NCBI RefSeq assembly: GCF_000733765.1
Contig: NZ_JPOG01000001.1
Location: forward strand, 1,736,001-1,800,000
Direction of reading: 5' to 3'
Source of the DNA: Algiphilus aromaticivorans DG1253
Lineage (GTDB): Bacteria > Pseudomonadota > Gammaproteobacteria > Nevskiales > Nevskiaceae
Length of the DNA stretch: 64,000 bases
The translations under genes were made by a program, and so were the position numbers. This document shows, piece after piece, positions 21,993-30,036 of the stretch (its first letter is position 1; every line of letters starts with the position of its first letter). The notes below the pieces were generated by a model. That model saw nothing but the letters and a program-made list of their open reading frames with translations. It had not been told where the DNA came from and ran no database searches.

Positions 21993-22475
21993 CTAGAAGA
22001 CCGTCATCCGGTCCGCCTGAAGGATCTCGATCCAGTAGCCGTCGGGGTCACGAATGAAGGCGATGTTACGCATCATCCCGTCCTCCGGGCGCTTGACGAA
22101 AGACACACCCTCCTCGTCGAAAGCAACCACTGCGCGCTCCAGGTCGGGCACCGAAATGCAGATATGCCCGAAGCCCTGCGGCTGCGCATTGCCATCGTGG
22201 TAAGCGAAATCAGGGTCGTTCTCGGTGCCCCAGTTGTGCGTCAGCTCCAGCACCCCGCGCTGGCTGAACAGCCAATTCGCGCGCTCGGGGCCCTCCGGAG
22301 GTGCCTGCTCCGCAAGCTGGGCGTCGACAAGGAAGAAAAGCGTGAACTCGCCCTGCTCGATATCGAGGCGATGCATCAGCTTCATCCCCATCACCCGCTC
22401 GTAGAAATCCAGCGACACATCCGGATCCTTGACCCGAAGCATGCTGTGGTTGAAGACGTAACGCTGCGCAGACAT
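21993..22475 (-). CDS. gloA: Lactoylglutathione lyase (glyoxalase I)
   Basis: This protein of 160 residues converts the methylglyoxal-glutathione hemithioacetal to S-lactoylglutathione in the cytoplasm. The vicinal-oxygen-chelate repeats supply the four metal ligands: FNHSMLRVKDP (His), GVLELTHNWGTE (Glu), FGHICISVPD (His) and GYWIEILQ (Glu). The sequence FYERVMGMKL is typical of the short bacterial GloA. I use ATG 22475, preceded by GAGGA; the open frame upstream runs through tRNA-Ser and is not coding. The next gene downstream is the cyclase, 5 bp away. Confidence 0.93.
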   Translation of the reverse strand: MSAQRYVFNHSMLRVKDPDVSLDFYERVMGMKLMHRLDIEQGEFTLFFLVDAQLAEQAPPEGPERANWLFSQRGVLELTHNWGTENDPDFAYHDGNAQPQGFGHICISVPDLERAVVAFDEEGVSFVKRPEDGMMRNIAFIRDPDGYWIEILQADRMTVF

Positions 22476-22582
22476 CCATTCCTCATTGGCGTGGGCACAG
22501 CCGCAGAGTATGCCTGCGGGGCGAGGCGGAGAGCGGCGGCGTCCGGGCTTCGTCCTCTTAGCAGAGCTACAATTGCGGGCTT

Positions 22583-22672
<90 letters not shown>

Positions 22673-22699
22673 CATTGCTGAACAAACACCATGCAGAGC

Positions 22700-23161
22700 G
22701 GTTCCCGATCTGCTTCTCCAGCGTGGGCCGCTACCAAACTCGCTGCCCGGCGGCCCATCTGGACCGGTAGCTTCCGAAGGGGGACACGCTGGCCGCCAAC
22801 GCACTCGAGCCGCAGCACCGGAAGGAGCTGGCCCGTGGGCAACAGGGCATCGTTTCGCAAATTATATGACTGCTGCGTAATCGTCAGGGGCGCCCTTTTG
22901 GCCTCGATGAAGTCAGCGCCCAGCTCCAGATATCGCGCAGTATCCTGAACCGCAAACTCAAAGATGTTGGCAGTAGTTTCCACGAGTTACGAGCTGACGT
23001 TTTAGCCCAGGGAGCGAAGCAGCCTGCTGAGCGATCCGTGGATATCCCCAGAAAAGATCGCGACCCGACTGGGCTATACCAATCCGTCCAACTTCACCCG
23101 ATCTTTTCGCCGATGGACGGGCATGGCACCCAGCGCCTGGCGCAAAAGCCCCAAGCACTGA
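22700..23161 (+). pseudogene. Decayed AraC-family regulator (two stops and a frameshift)
   Basis: One frame reads EPQHRKELARGQQGIVSQ, then LLRNRQGRPFGLDEV and SAQLQISRSILNRKLKDVG, the first HTH of an AraC/XylS domain. It is broken by TAG at 22768-22770 and TGA at 22867-22869. After about 23005-23035 the homology continues in the +1 frame as PWISPEKIATRLGYTNPSNF, then TRSFRRWTGMAPSAWRKSPK, ending at TGA 23159-23161. The second half matches the classic AraC signature (LGY.N.S.F.R.F.R..G..P). The N-terminal ligand domain is missing or unrecognisable. This is a dead regulator gene; its left end is approximate. Confidence 0.75.
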
Positions 23162-23171
23162 ATCACCACCC

Positions 23172-23435
23172 TCATCCCTGCTTACCCTTGCCCCGCCTGG
23201 CAAACATCGCCGCCGCCGCAGGCACCCCGAAAACAACCACGAGAAAGGGCAGTTCCTGCCACACCGTATATCCGGCTTGGCGCACGCCAACCCACAGATT
23301 GATCAGCGCAACCACCATCCAGAGCGCCAGAAAGCTTGCGACGGCCCTACTCCGCGCGATTCCAAAGGCACCGCTCAGCAGCAGAAACAGCACGAGCGCC
23401 CCAAGTCCACATGCCACCATGATCAATGTGTGCAT
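23172..23435 (-). CDS. Small membrane protein, unknown function
   Basis: This protein of 87 residues consists almost entirely of hydrophobic segments: residues 2-25 (LIMVACGLGALVLFLLLSGA), about 31-50 (AVASFLALWMVVALINLWVG) and about 60-78 (LPFLVVVFGVPAAAAMFA). It ends in a basic tail (RRGKGKQG). A GGAG lies upstream of the ATG. It stands between the AraC remnant and the SDR fragment on the SDR strand, 67 bp after the SDR stop, so it may once have been the second gene of that transcript. No family recognised. Confidence 0.6.
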   Translation of the reverse strand: MHTLIMVACGLGALVLFLLLSGAFGIARSRAVASFLALWMVVALINLWVGVRQAGYTVWQELPFLVVVFGVPAAAAMFARRGKGKQG

Positions 23436-23501
23436 ATCGCCTGATCTCCTGAAAGTGATTGCCTAACGGGGCGCCCCGAAAATGAGGCGCCCCACAGGCT
23501 G

Positions 23502-23634
23502 TCATCGGGTCGTATAGCCACCATTGGCAAAGATGGTCTGGCCGGTGATCCACCAGCCATCGGTCGCCAGAAAGCGGACGATCGGCTCGATATCTTCGAT
23601 CTTCGTCAGCTCTCCATTCAGCGATTGCGACTTA
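23502..23634 (-). pseudogene. C-terminal fragment of the IS-split short-chain dehydrogenase
   Basis: The minus strand encodes LNGELTKIEDIEPIVRFL, then ATDGWWITGQTIFANGGYTT and a stop. This is the standard SDR C-terminal signature (WITGQTI..GG). The fragment is separated from its N-terminal part at 25136-25764 by the IS element. Joining the two halves and counting the 6-bp duplication once restores one frame of 251 residues. Confidence 0.85.
23629..23634. repeat. Target-site duplication, left copy (GACTTA)
   Basis: GACTTA here matches 25136-25141 on the other side of the IS. Removing the element and one copy restores the SDR reading frame through His-Lys-Ser-Gln-Ser. Confidence 0.8.
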
Positions 23635-25135
23635 GTCGGCCCTGAACAATCCGCAACCCATTGACCAGGCGCGAGAAATCAGAGATTTCTGCTTTCCGAA
23701 ATCGCCAGCAACGGCGATAATGGGCCTCGAAACCTTGCAAAACTTGGACGCCTGCTGATGCGCCACAAGCCTGCGGCCTGCGAAGGCCCCGAAGGACGAA
23801 GCGACGATCTGTTTCGGGCGCGGCTCGATCAGATGATCGGGAATGAGCACCCGCTGGTGAAGCTGGCCGAGAAGATGCCGTGGGAGGCCATCGCCGAGCG
23901 GCTCTCCGGCGTGCTGCCACCGGAGCCGGCCGGTGCGGGCCGCCCGGCGCTGCCCATGCGCCTGGTTGTCGGCCTGCTGTATCTCAAGCACGCCTACAAC
24001 CTGTCCGACGAACAGGTCTGTGCCCGCTGGCTGGAGAATCCCTACTGGCAGCACTTCTGCGGCGAGGTCTACTTTCAGACCACCTTGCCCTGCGACCCCT
24101 CCTCATTGACCCGCTTCCGCCAGCGCCTCGGCGAAGCCGGTGTCGAAGAGCTGCTGGCCCAGACCATCGAAGCCGCCAAGGCCATGAAGGCCATCCGGCC
24201 TCGGGATCTGGAACGCGTGGTCATCGACAGCACCGTGCAGGAGAAGGCCGTGGCTTATCCCACCGACAGCCGCCTGCTGGAGATTGCCCGAGGCAAGCTC
24301 GTCCAAGCCGCCCAGGCAGAAGGCATCGGCCTGCGGCAAAGCTACGCCCGCATCGGCCCCAGCCTGCGCCGCCGCGCCGGCGGCTACGCGCATGCCAAGC
24401 AGTACAAGCGCCTGCGGCGCGTGTTGGGCAAGCAGCGCACCCTCGTTGGCCGGCTGATCCGCGATATCCAGCGCAAGGCCACCACCGAGCAACAGCAGAA
24501 GCTCGCCACCCTGCTGACGCGCGCCGAGCGCATCCGCAGCCAGCAGAAGAAAGACAAGCACAAGCTCTACGCCCTGCACGCCCCGGAAGTCGAGTGCATT
24601 GGCAAGGGCAAGGCCCGCCAGCCCTACGAGTTCGGCGTCAAGGCCGGCATCGCCATCACCGCGAAGCAAGGCCTCATCGTCGGCGCCCGCAGCTTCCCCG
24701 GCAATCCCTATGACGGCGACACCCTGGCCGAGCATCTGGAACAGACCGAAATCCTCACCGGCATCCCACCAACCACCGCCATCGTCGACCTCGGCTATCG
24801 CGGTCGCCAACCTGAAGGCGTCGCCGTCATCCATCGCGGCAAGCCCAAGACCCTGACACCCAGCCAGAAACGCCTGCTCAAACGCCGACAGGCCGTAGAA
24901 CCCACCATCGGGCACCTCAAGGAAGAGAACCGCATGCGACGCTGCCACCTCAAGGGCGCGCTCGGCGATGCCATGAACCCGGTGCTGGCCGCTGCCGGCT
25001 ACAACCTACGGTGGCTGATGCGCTGGATCATCGCTTTTTGGGCCCAAATCCTGGCCGCGTTACTGCCGCTCACCCTGCCGAACCGCACGGCTATGACGCC
25101 GGACGCGGCCTCATGAGGGAATCTTCAGGGACGAC
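23635..25135 (+). mobile_element. IS5-family-like insertion sequence (1501 bp) in an SDR gene
   Basis: The ends are imperfect 18-bp inverted repeats, GTCGGCCCTGAACAATCC (23635-23652) and the complement of 25118-25135 (GTCGTCCCTGAAGATTCC), with 15 of 18 matching. The element is flanked by the direct repeat GACTTA at 23629-23634 and 25136-25141. A single transposase gene fills most of it. The clean ends, intact transposase and easily reconstructed target suggest a recent insertion. The six-base duplication is longer than the four bases usual for the core IS5 group, so the subgroup needs comparison with a curated IS collection. Confidence 0.88.
23758..25116 (+). CDS. IS5-family-like DDE transposase
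   Basis: This intact transposase of 452 residues has an N-terminal DUF772-like domain (MRLVVGLLYLKHAYNLSDEQ, RWLENPYWQHFCGE) and a DDE catalytic core. The first Asp lies in VIDSTVQEKA, the second in AIVDLGYRG, and the Glu in AVEPTIGHLKEENRM. The middle is a basic, Gln-rich insert (RKATTEQQQKLATLLTRAER). It starts 123 bp inside the left end and stops 19 bp before the right end. No frameshift or stop is present, so the element may be active. Confidence 0.9.
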   Translation: MRHKPAACEGPEGRSDDLFRARLDQMIGNEHPLVKLAEKMPWEAIAERLSGVLPPEPAGAGRPALPMRLVVGLLYLKHAYNLSDEQVCARWLENPYWQHFCGEVYFQTTLPCDPSSLTRFRQRLGEAGVEELLAQTIEAAKAMKAIRPRDLERVVIDSTVQEKAVAYPTDSRLLEIARGKLVQAAQAEGIGLRQSYARIGPSLRRRAGGYAHAKQYKRLRRVLGKQRTLVGRLIRDIQRKATTEQQQKLATLLTRAERIRSQQKKDKHKLYALHAPEVECIGKGKARQPYEFGVKAGIAITAKQGLIVGARSFPGNPYDGDTLAEHLEQTEILTGIPPTTAIVDLGYRGRQPEGVAVIHRGKPKTLTPSQKRLLKRRQAVEPTIGHLKEENRMRRCHLKGALGDAMNPVLAAAGYNLRWLMRWIIAFWAQILAALLPLTLPNRTAMTPDAAS

Positions 25136-25764
25136 GACTTATGGTAAGCCACACGTTCTGGGGTTTCCTGACCGTAGAAGAAGGGCGTATCCATCGGCCC
25201 CGGCCCGATCGCCGTCACCGAGATACCCCGCGACGCGAATTCCTTGGCCGCAGCGCGCGTGAAGTCCTCCACCGGTGCTTTGCCGCCAGCATAGGTCGAG
25301 TAGCCGTCGGTGAATGCAGCCAGCAAGGAGGTGACGATAGTGATGATCTTGCCGTCGTCGTTAACATGCTTGCCCGCCTCCCTGATGAAGAAGTAGGCGG
25401 CTTTAGCGTTGATGTCGAACATCGCGTCATATTCGTCTTCGCTGGTGTCGACGATAGCTTTGCGCAGCACTTTGCCCACCGTATTGACCGCGATATCGAT
25501 TCCGCCGAACCGACTCTTCGCTTCCTTGAAAAGCGCAACGACGTTGGCGGGGTGCGTGAGGTCGCCTTGCATCATGAAGGCTTCGCTACCCACGTTCTGG
25601 ATCGCCGCCACCGTGTCCTCGGCGTCCGCTTGAGCACTCTCGCTGTGATAGTGCACAACAACCTTCGCCCCGCGCTCGCCCATTCGGCGGCTGATGAGGC
25701 TGCCGAGATTCTTGGCGCCGGCGGCAACGAGCACCACTTTGCCTTCGAGGGCCTGCCTATCCAT
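25136..25764 (-). pseudogene. N-terminal fragment of the IS-split short-chain dehydrogenase
   Basis: This is an SDR Rossmann domain: VVLVAAGAKNLGSLISRRMG (cofactor loop), NTVGKVLRK, and the catalytic YSTYAGGKAPVEDFTRA (Tyr-x-x-x-Lys), followed by IGPGPMDTPFFYGQETPE. ATG 25764 is preceded by AAGGAG at proper spacing. The original frame is cut after HKS by the IS, and the surviving open frame runs 25 bp into the element and stops at 25111-25113. Because the Tyr-Lys pair is retained but the C-terminal dimer segment is lost, the product is probably inactive. A LysR gene is divergent, in the usual regulator-SDR arrangement. Confidence 0.85.
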
Positions 25765-25903
25765 ATCCACTTCTCCTTGATTGGTTGCCTTCAGTCTTGC
25801 CTCGCCGCCCTATTTCGGACGACAGCAGATGGCACTTTGATTGTTTCTTTAAACTGGATAAACAAGCGTAATTTGACATCACTGTTCTAAATTAACGAAC
25901 AAT

Positions 25904-26815
25904 ATGGTCATGGATCGTCTGCTGAACCTCGAAATCTTCGTACGTGTGGCGGAAAGCCGAAGCTTTACACGCGCTGCCGACCAACTCGAGTTGCCCCGGT
26001 CGACCGTTTCCGCCGCCGTGAAACAGCTGGAGGCGAGGCTGGGCACCCCGTTGCTCAATCGAACCACGCGACGGGTCAACCTGACGCATGACGGCAGCAC
26101 CTACTACGAGCGGGCGCTGCGTTTGCTGGCCGACTTCGACGAGGCCGAAACGATGTTTCGGCGCGCAGGTAGCCCACCGGCAGGCAAGGTTCGGGCCGAT
26201 CTTCCGGGCCGGGTGGCTCGGCTCATATTGGCCCCCGCATTGCCGGATTTTCACAGGCAGCACCCCGAGATCGAGCTTGAGCTCGGCGTCACCGACCGCC
26301 CCATCGACTTGGTCGAAGAAGGCGTCGACTGCGCCATCCGGGTGGGCGAGTTGGCGGAATCCGGCCTGGTCGCGCGCCGGCTCGGCGAGCTGAATCAAAT
26401 CAATTGCGCCAGTCCGGACTATCTGGCTCGCCATGGCACGCCGGAGAGACTCGCAGATCTGCAGGAGCATCTGGCTGTCCACTACGCCTCTCCGCTGTCC
26501 GGAAGAGTGGAAGACTGGGAGTTCATCGACCAAGGGCGTAGCATCGCCATCCGGTTGCGCAGCGTGGTCACGGTCAACAATGCCGAGGCCTACATCGCCT
26601 GCTGCTTGGCCGGCCTCGGCATGATCCAGGTTCCTGCGTACGATGTGCAGACCGAGATCCGAGACGGACTACTGACTGAGGTGCTCCCGCAGCATCGCCC
26701 CGAGCGTCTGCCGATCTCCGTTCTCTACCCACATCGACGGCATCGCGCCGCGCAGGTAGAGGCTTTTGTAGCCTGGGCGAGCGCACTCTTTGCCGCCCGC
26801 ATGGGGCTCGAATAG
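25904..26815 (+). CDS. LysR family transcriptional regulator
   Basis: This 303-residue regulator has a LysR HTH (LLNLEIFVRVAESRSFTRAA, LELPRSTVSAAVKQLEARLG, TTRRVNLTHDG) and a substrate-binding domain of about 200 residues (GKVRADLPGRVARLILAPAL, DCAIRVGELAESGLVARRLG, AYIACCLAGLGMIQVPAYDV). It belongs to the group of LysR proteins paired with oxidoreductases. It is divergent from the SDR across 139 bp of AT-richer sequence. Its natural target has been broken by the IS, so it may now be without a job. Start at ATG 25904 or 25910; neither has a good ribosome site. Confidence 0.88.
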   Translation: MVMDRLLNLEIFVRVAESRSFTRAADQLELPRSTVSAAVKQLEARLGTPLLNRTTRRVNLTHDGSTYYERALRLLADFDEAETMFRRAGSPPAGKVRADLPGRVARLILAPALPDFHRQHPEIELELGVTDRPIDLVEEGVDCAIRVGELAESGLVARRLGELNQINCASPDYLARHGTPERLADLQEHLAVHYASPLSGRVEDWEFIDQGRSIAIRLRSVVTVNNAEAYIACCLAGLGMIQVPAYDVQTEIRDGLLTEVLPQHRPERLPISVLYPHRRHRAAQVEAFVAWASALFAARMGLE

Positions 26816-27242
26816 TCCTCGCAAGTGCGGCCACACCCCCTCCCGCCGGCGCTACCAAAACCCTGGAGGCAAGTCTGACCAGCGACTGCAAGAGGGTGTC
26901 GGCAGCTACCGGCAGGGGCGGCCGCATTCCGGTGACCAGATTCATGCAATGCGGCTGACAGGCGAGGACGCGCCCCAGCCCCAGCCCCATCTCGCTCAGC
27001 GCAGTCGTGTACGACCCGCACCTCCAGGACGAGGATGGACCGCGCTTCGAACATTCCGAGCCCGAGTACTTCGATCGCTTCTGCCTCGCTCGGTATACAG
27101 AGGCCATCCTCTCGGATGGGCCGAGGATCGACAGGCAGGTCAATCGGTTGACCACCTTGGTTGGAGTCCCGCCGGTATCCACAGCGTTCAGCGCAGCCGG
27201 ATGCGTGCATACTTAACTGCTGCACTAACTGCAGCAAGCACG
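26816..27242. other. Non-coding or decayed stretch between LysR gene and attL
   Basis: No intact gene is supported. Several short frames are open on both strands. On the minus strand a stretch reading SEMGLGLGRVLACQ faintly recalls a LysR ligand-domain helix, but the match is too short to call. The stretch is best described as degraded accessory DNA. Confidence 0.4.
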
Positions 27243-27276
27243 AAAAAAGGCCTGCACCGGTGGGTCGCAGGCCTTT
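27243..27276 (-). terminator. Terminator originally downstream of tRNA-Thr, now stranded beyond attL
   Basis: On the minus strand a 7-bp stem GGCCTGC/GCAGGCC (27249-27273, loop of 11) is followed by six T residues. It lies just outside attL, exactly where the terminator of the uninterrupted tRNA-Thr transcript would be. The element now separates it from the gene by more than 9 kb. Confidence 0.65.
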
Positions 27277-27284
27277 GATTTCAT

Positions 27285-27332
27285 TTGGTGCCGGCGGAGA
27301 GAATCGAACTCCCGACCCACGCATTACGAATG
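27285..27332 (-). repeat. attL: 48-bp copy of tRNA-Thr 3' part
   Basis: Identical to 36642-36689. It covers the CCA end, T arm, variable loop and anticodon arm of tRNA-Thr but lacks the D arm and 5' acceptor strand, so it is not a gene. Confidence 0.93.
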
Positions 27333-27436
27333 AGCGTGTAGCGCCTCTCAGACCCTAACCAATAATCACCGTAGCCGCCTGTTTTCCAGTAGTTTTTTAC
27401 TGCGTTTGCGCAACATTGCTGATCGGCGTATAACTC

Positions 27437-27473
27437 TGCGTAACAGCCATTTTGTTACGCAATTCGTTACGCA
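27437..27473. repeat. Left arm-type sites: three GTTACGCA octamers
   Basis: Copies lie at 27437-27444 (reverse), 27454-27461 and 27466-27473 (forward, 12 bp apart). They are between attL and the integrase start. The same octamer occurs four times near attR. They are candidate arm-binding sites of the integrase or of AlpA. Confidence 0.7.
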
Positions 27474-27486
27474 ATCGGACCAGCGC

Positions 27487-28788
27487 ATGCCCACTATCAA
27501 GATGTCGCGCGCCAAACTGGAAGCGCTCACGGCAAAGCCACCAGAAAAGCGGACCGACTACTTCGACGCCGGATACACCGGGCTCTGCCTCACGGTCGGC
27601 AGGCGCGCGGCGACCTGGTACTACTTCCGGCGCGTCGACGGCAAGCTCAACCGGCTGCGCATCGGCCCCTGGCCGCAGGTGGGCATAAAGGAAGCACGAA
27701 GCCACGCGGACGAACTCGAGCAAGCAATCGAGGCCGGCCAACACCCGAAAGCAGTACAGGCCCGCCAGAAGGCAGAGAAGACCGAATCGCGCGATATCGA
27801 CCACGACCGTCTTGTCGAGCGTGCTGCAGAGAACTGGCGGAAGCTGCACTTCCCTGCCCTGGGCACGTCTTCGCGCAACGACTACGGCAAGCAGCTCGAC
27901 GCCTTTGTCGAGCGATTCGAGGGGCGCGATATCGCCTCGATTACGCGAGGCGAAATCATCCGGCACCTCGATAGCGTGCAAAGCCGCAGCGCGGCACAGG
28001 CGAATCGAGCGGCCGTGGTGATGCGCCAGCTCTTCCGCTACGCCGTCGATCGACTCGACTTGCCCGCGAATCCAGCCGCCGACATCCGGAATCCCTCGCG
28101 AATGGTTCGACGCAAGCGGACGCTTTCCCGTGACGAGATCCGCGTGCTCTGGCGCGCGTGCGAGCTTGCAGGCTATCCGCACGGCCACGCCCTGCGGTTC
28201 GCGCTCTGCACCGGCCAGCGCATCGGAGAGATCGGGATGATGCGCTGGGCCGACATTCAGGGCGACTACTGGGCGAACAAGGAAAACAAGACCGGCCAGC
28301 GCATCGACATCTATCTCGCGCCGCACGCTCAGAAGATCATCAAGGATTGCCCCCGTATCGGCGAACACGTCTTTACCACGGGCGTGGAATCTCGCCTGAC
28401 GAAGAAGACCACGGGCCTGCGCAGCGATATCTGGGGCGGCGATAGAGGGGCGATGAAGCGCTACATCCTGCCGCGAATCCCGGAAACCGCCACCGAGCTC
28501 GAGCTGCCCGCCATAACGGAAGCCTTCACCCCTCACGACTTGCGGCGCAGTGTTCGCACGGGGCTGACGGGTTGGGCTGGCGTCGCGCCGGATACTGCCG
28601 AGCGCGTCCTGAATCACGCCATCGGTGGCCTGCGTGCGGTGTACGACCATGCCGACTATCGGCCTCACGTCGCCGACGCCCTTATCCGATGGGATGCAGA
28701 ACTCGACAGGATTCTCAGCGGCGACGCCGCGAAAGTTCTCAGTTTCTCGGCGTATGCCGAAACCGCAGCCGGCGCGGACGGCCGGTAA
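27487..28788 (+). CDS. int: P4-type tyrosine integrase
   Basis: This protein of 433 residues has an N-terminal DUF4102-like domain (YFDAGYTGLCLTVGRR, LRIGPWPQVGIKEAR), then a core-binding domain (LVERAAENWRKLHF). The tyrosine recombinase catalytic domain has Arg I in CTGQRIGEIGMMRW, a Lys-bearing beta hairpin (WANKENKTGQRI), H-x-x-R in TPHDLRRSVRTG, and the final His/Trp-type and Tyr positions in LNHAIGGLRAVYDHADY. I start at ATG 27487; the frame is open to a TTG at 27406, but that stretch holds the GTTACGCA repeats. It is the first gene inside attL and reads inward. It would catalyse site-specific integration at the tRNA-Thr 3' end, with host IHF as a likely helper. Confidence 0.92.
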   Translation: MPTIKMSRAKLEALTAKPPEKRTDYFDAGYTGLCLTVGRRAATWYYFRRVDGKLNRLRIGPWPQVGIKEARSHADELEQAIEAGQHPKAVQARQKAEKTESRDIDHDRLVERAAENWRKLHFPALGTSSRNDYGKQLDAFVERFEGRDIASITRGEIIRHLDSVQSRSAAQANRAAVVMRQLFRYAVDRLDLPANPAADIRNPSRMVRRKRTLSRDEIRVLWRACELAGYPHGHALRFALCTGQRIGEIGMMRWADIQGDYWANKENKTGQRIDIYLAPHAQKIIKDCPRIGEHVFTTGVESRLTKKTTGLRSDIWGGDRGAMKRYILPRIPETATELELPAITEAFTPHDLRRSVRTGLTGWAGVAPDTAERVLNHAIGGLRAVYDHADYRPHVADALIRWDAELDRILSGDAAKVLSFSAYAETAAGADGR

Positions 28789-28850
28789 AAGCGGGCCGCA
28801 GGCGTGATAGAGCACGCCGCCGGCCCTAACCTTCAAAGTGAGGATGCACC

Positions 28851-29117
28851 ATGAAAGCTGACCACAATGCTACCGCCAGCGACGCAACGCCGGCACTGCC
28901 AGCCAATCCGTTCGCAGAGGATTCTGCCGAAGACACGATCAACAAGTGCGCCAGCGTCACCGAGTTTCTTTCCGACGCCATACCGTCTATCGGCTTCAGC
29001 GGCACGGAATTGAGCGATTCAAGCAGCCACGGTGTGGCCTGGATTCTCAATGGCGTTACGGATGCGCTACGCCATGCTGAGAGCACTATGGCGGCCGCGC
29101 GGAAGGCGGAACAATGA
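28851..29117 (+). CDS. Small hypothetical protein of the element
   Basis: This is an 88-residue acidic protein with a GAGG ribosome site. The C-terminal part (SSHGVAWILNGVTDALRHAE) resembles small phage and plasmid proteins that carry a GV.WIL..V...L pattern, such as those of the DUF3077 type. No catalytic residues are visible. It follows the integrase by 62 bp and precedes the next unknown gene by 21 bp. Function unknown. Confidence 0.6.
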   Translation: MKADHNATASDATPALPANPFAEDSAEDTINKCASVTEFLSDAIPSIGFSGTELSDSSSHGVAWILNGVTDALRHAESTMAAARKAEQ

Positions 29118-29138
29118 ACTGCAAAACGGGACGCTGTG

Positions 29139-29765
29139 ATGCCTGAGTCGACACCACGGAAACGGCTTGGCCGGTTTGCGCGCGCCGTCGAGAAGTCACT
29201 CAATCGAGAAAAGGCTGAGCGAGAAGACCCCCGCCTTCTACTCGAGCGCGCGGAGCAGAAGCTGCAGGAAATCCGTGATGAACTAGAGTCGCGACAAAGC
29301 TACAAGTTCGAAAAGTTCGAGCCTGGAGGATGGGCCGACCGAAGCGCCTGGGACTATCTCGACGCCGCGAAGGCGGCAGTGGAACGGGGCGACATGCACG
29401 CCGCGGCCGTCGAGACTTTCTTTCTCGGTCAAGCCATAGCTCGACTCGAGGCGCCGATCGTGGACAACGTCAAGCAGCGCAGTCGGCCCGCGGGGAAGAG
29501 AGGCAAGTCCAAGCCGATCACGCAGCTGCTGCAGAGACTCTGCGCAATGGGCTATCAGGACCTGGAGCAGATGCTCGAAGCCCTAGAAGGTGATGCCGCA
29601 CAGGACGCGGCAGAGCAGGAATACGACCCGATACCGGTGCTAATCCAAGAGGTCGCACGCGAAGAGCGGCGTGTGTACTACCTGAGCAGAGGCGCAGAAA
29701 ACAGCATGTCTTTCAAGACTTTGGGCGACCACATAAGGAAATCCAGCAAAACCCACTCCGGTTAG
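29139..29765 (+). CDS. Hypothetical element protein with charged helical N-terminus
   Basis: This 208-residue protein begins with a highly charged helical segment (REDPRLLLERAEQKLQEIRD, coiled-coil-like). A middle region with SAWDYLDAAKAAVERGDMHA suggests a helical-repeat pair, and a basic stretch (RPAGKRGKSKP) might contact nucleic acid. The start ATG at 29139 directly follows an in-frame GTG. No family recognised. Its place between integrase and alpA suggests a regulatory or accessory role in element maintenance; this is inference from position. Confidence 0.6.
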   Translation: MPESTPRKRLGRFARAVEKSLNREKAEREDPRLLLERAEQKLQEIRDELESRQSYKFEKFEPGGWADRSAWDYLDAAKAAVERGDMHAAAVETFFLGQAIARLEAPIVDNVKQRSRPAGKRGKSKPITQLLQRLCAMGYQDLEQMLEALEGDAAQDAAEQEYDPIPVLIQEVAREERRVYYLSRGAENSMSFKTLGDHIRKSSKTHSG

Positions 29766-29770
29766 CCGGT

Positions 29771-29820
29771 AAACCGGAAAAGCCGGTTTCTAGTCTGGCC
29801 TCACGTTCTAATGCGTGAGG
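29771..29820 (+). promoter_or_regulatory. Two inverted repeats upstream of alpA, one covering its ribosome site
   Basis: AAACCGG/CCGGTTT (29771-29789, 5-base loop) is followed by CCTCACG/CGTGAGG (29799-29820, 8-base loop). The right arm of the second contains the GAGG that would initiate alpA at 29826. They are candidates for an operator and an RNA hairpin that hides the ribosome site. Confidence 0.45.
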
Positions 29821-29825
29821 CAGAG

Positions 29826-30035
29826 ATGGAACAAAAGACGTCGCTAGTCCCCCAGCCCGAGCTTCGGCGCCGCTTCGGCGGCATCTCGGACATGACCGTC
29901 TGGCGTTGGCGGAAGGATGGCTTCCTTCCCCCGCCCACCGTAATCAGGCGCCGCAACTACTGGCCGGAGAACGTCGTGCAGAAGCTCCTGCAGGGCGAGC
30001 CCGCTGGTGAATGCAGCCAAGGCAAGGCGGCCTGA
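29826..30035 (+). CDS. alpA: AlpA-family regulator / excisionase-like protein
   Basis: This 69-residue MerR-like winged-helix protein reads VPQPELRRRFGGISDMTVWR, then WRKDGFLPPPTVIRRRNYW and ENVVQKLL, which is the AlpA pattern. In P4-like elements and PICIs, AlpA-type proteins activate int/xis functions or the replication module. The ATG at 29826 has GAGG five bases upstream; an upstream ATG at 29811 lies in a hairpin and is less likely. It is followed at 1-bp spacing by the next gene, and together they start the replication cluster. Confidence 0.85.
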   Translation: MEQKTSLVPQPELRRRFGGISDMTVWRWRKDGFLPPPTVIRRRNYWPENVVQKLLQGEPAGECSQGKAA

Positions 30036-30036
30036 A

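Noticed and set aside
26574-27324. Minus-strand open frames between LysR gene and attL
   Set aside because: They run into the LysR gene or attL and show only faint, short similarity to a LysR ligand domain; not enough to call.
27285-27332. Second tRNA-Thr gene
   Set aside because: Only the 3' part is present; D arm and 5' acceptor strand are missing, so it is attL.
27406-27486. N-terminal extension of the integrase from TTG
   Set aside because: The stretch consists of the GTTACGCA repeat region, and the family N-terminus fits ATG 27487.
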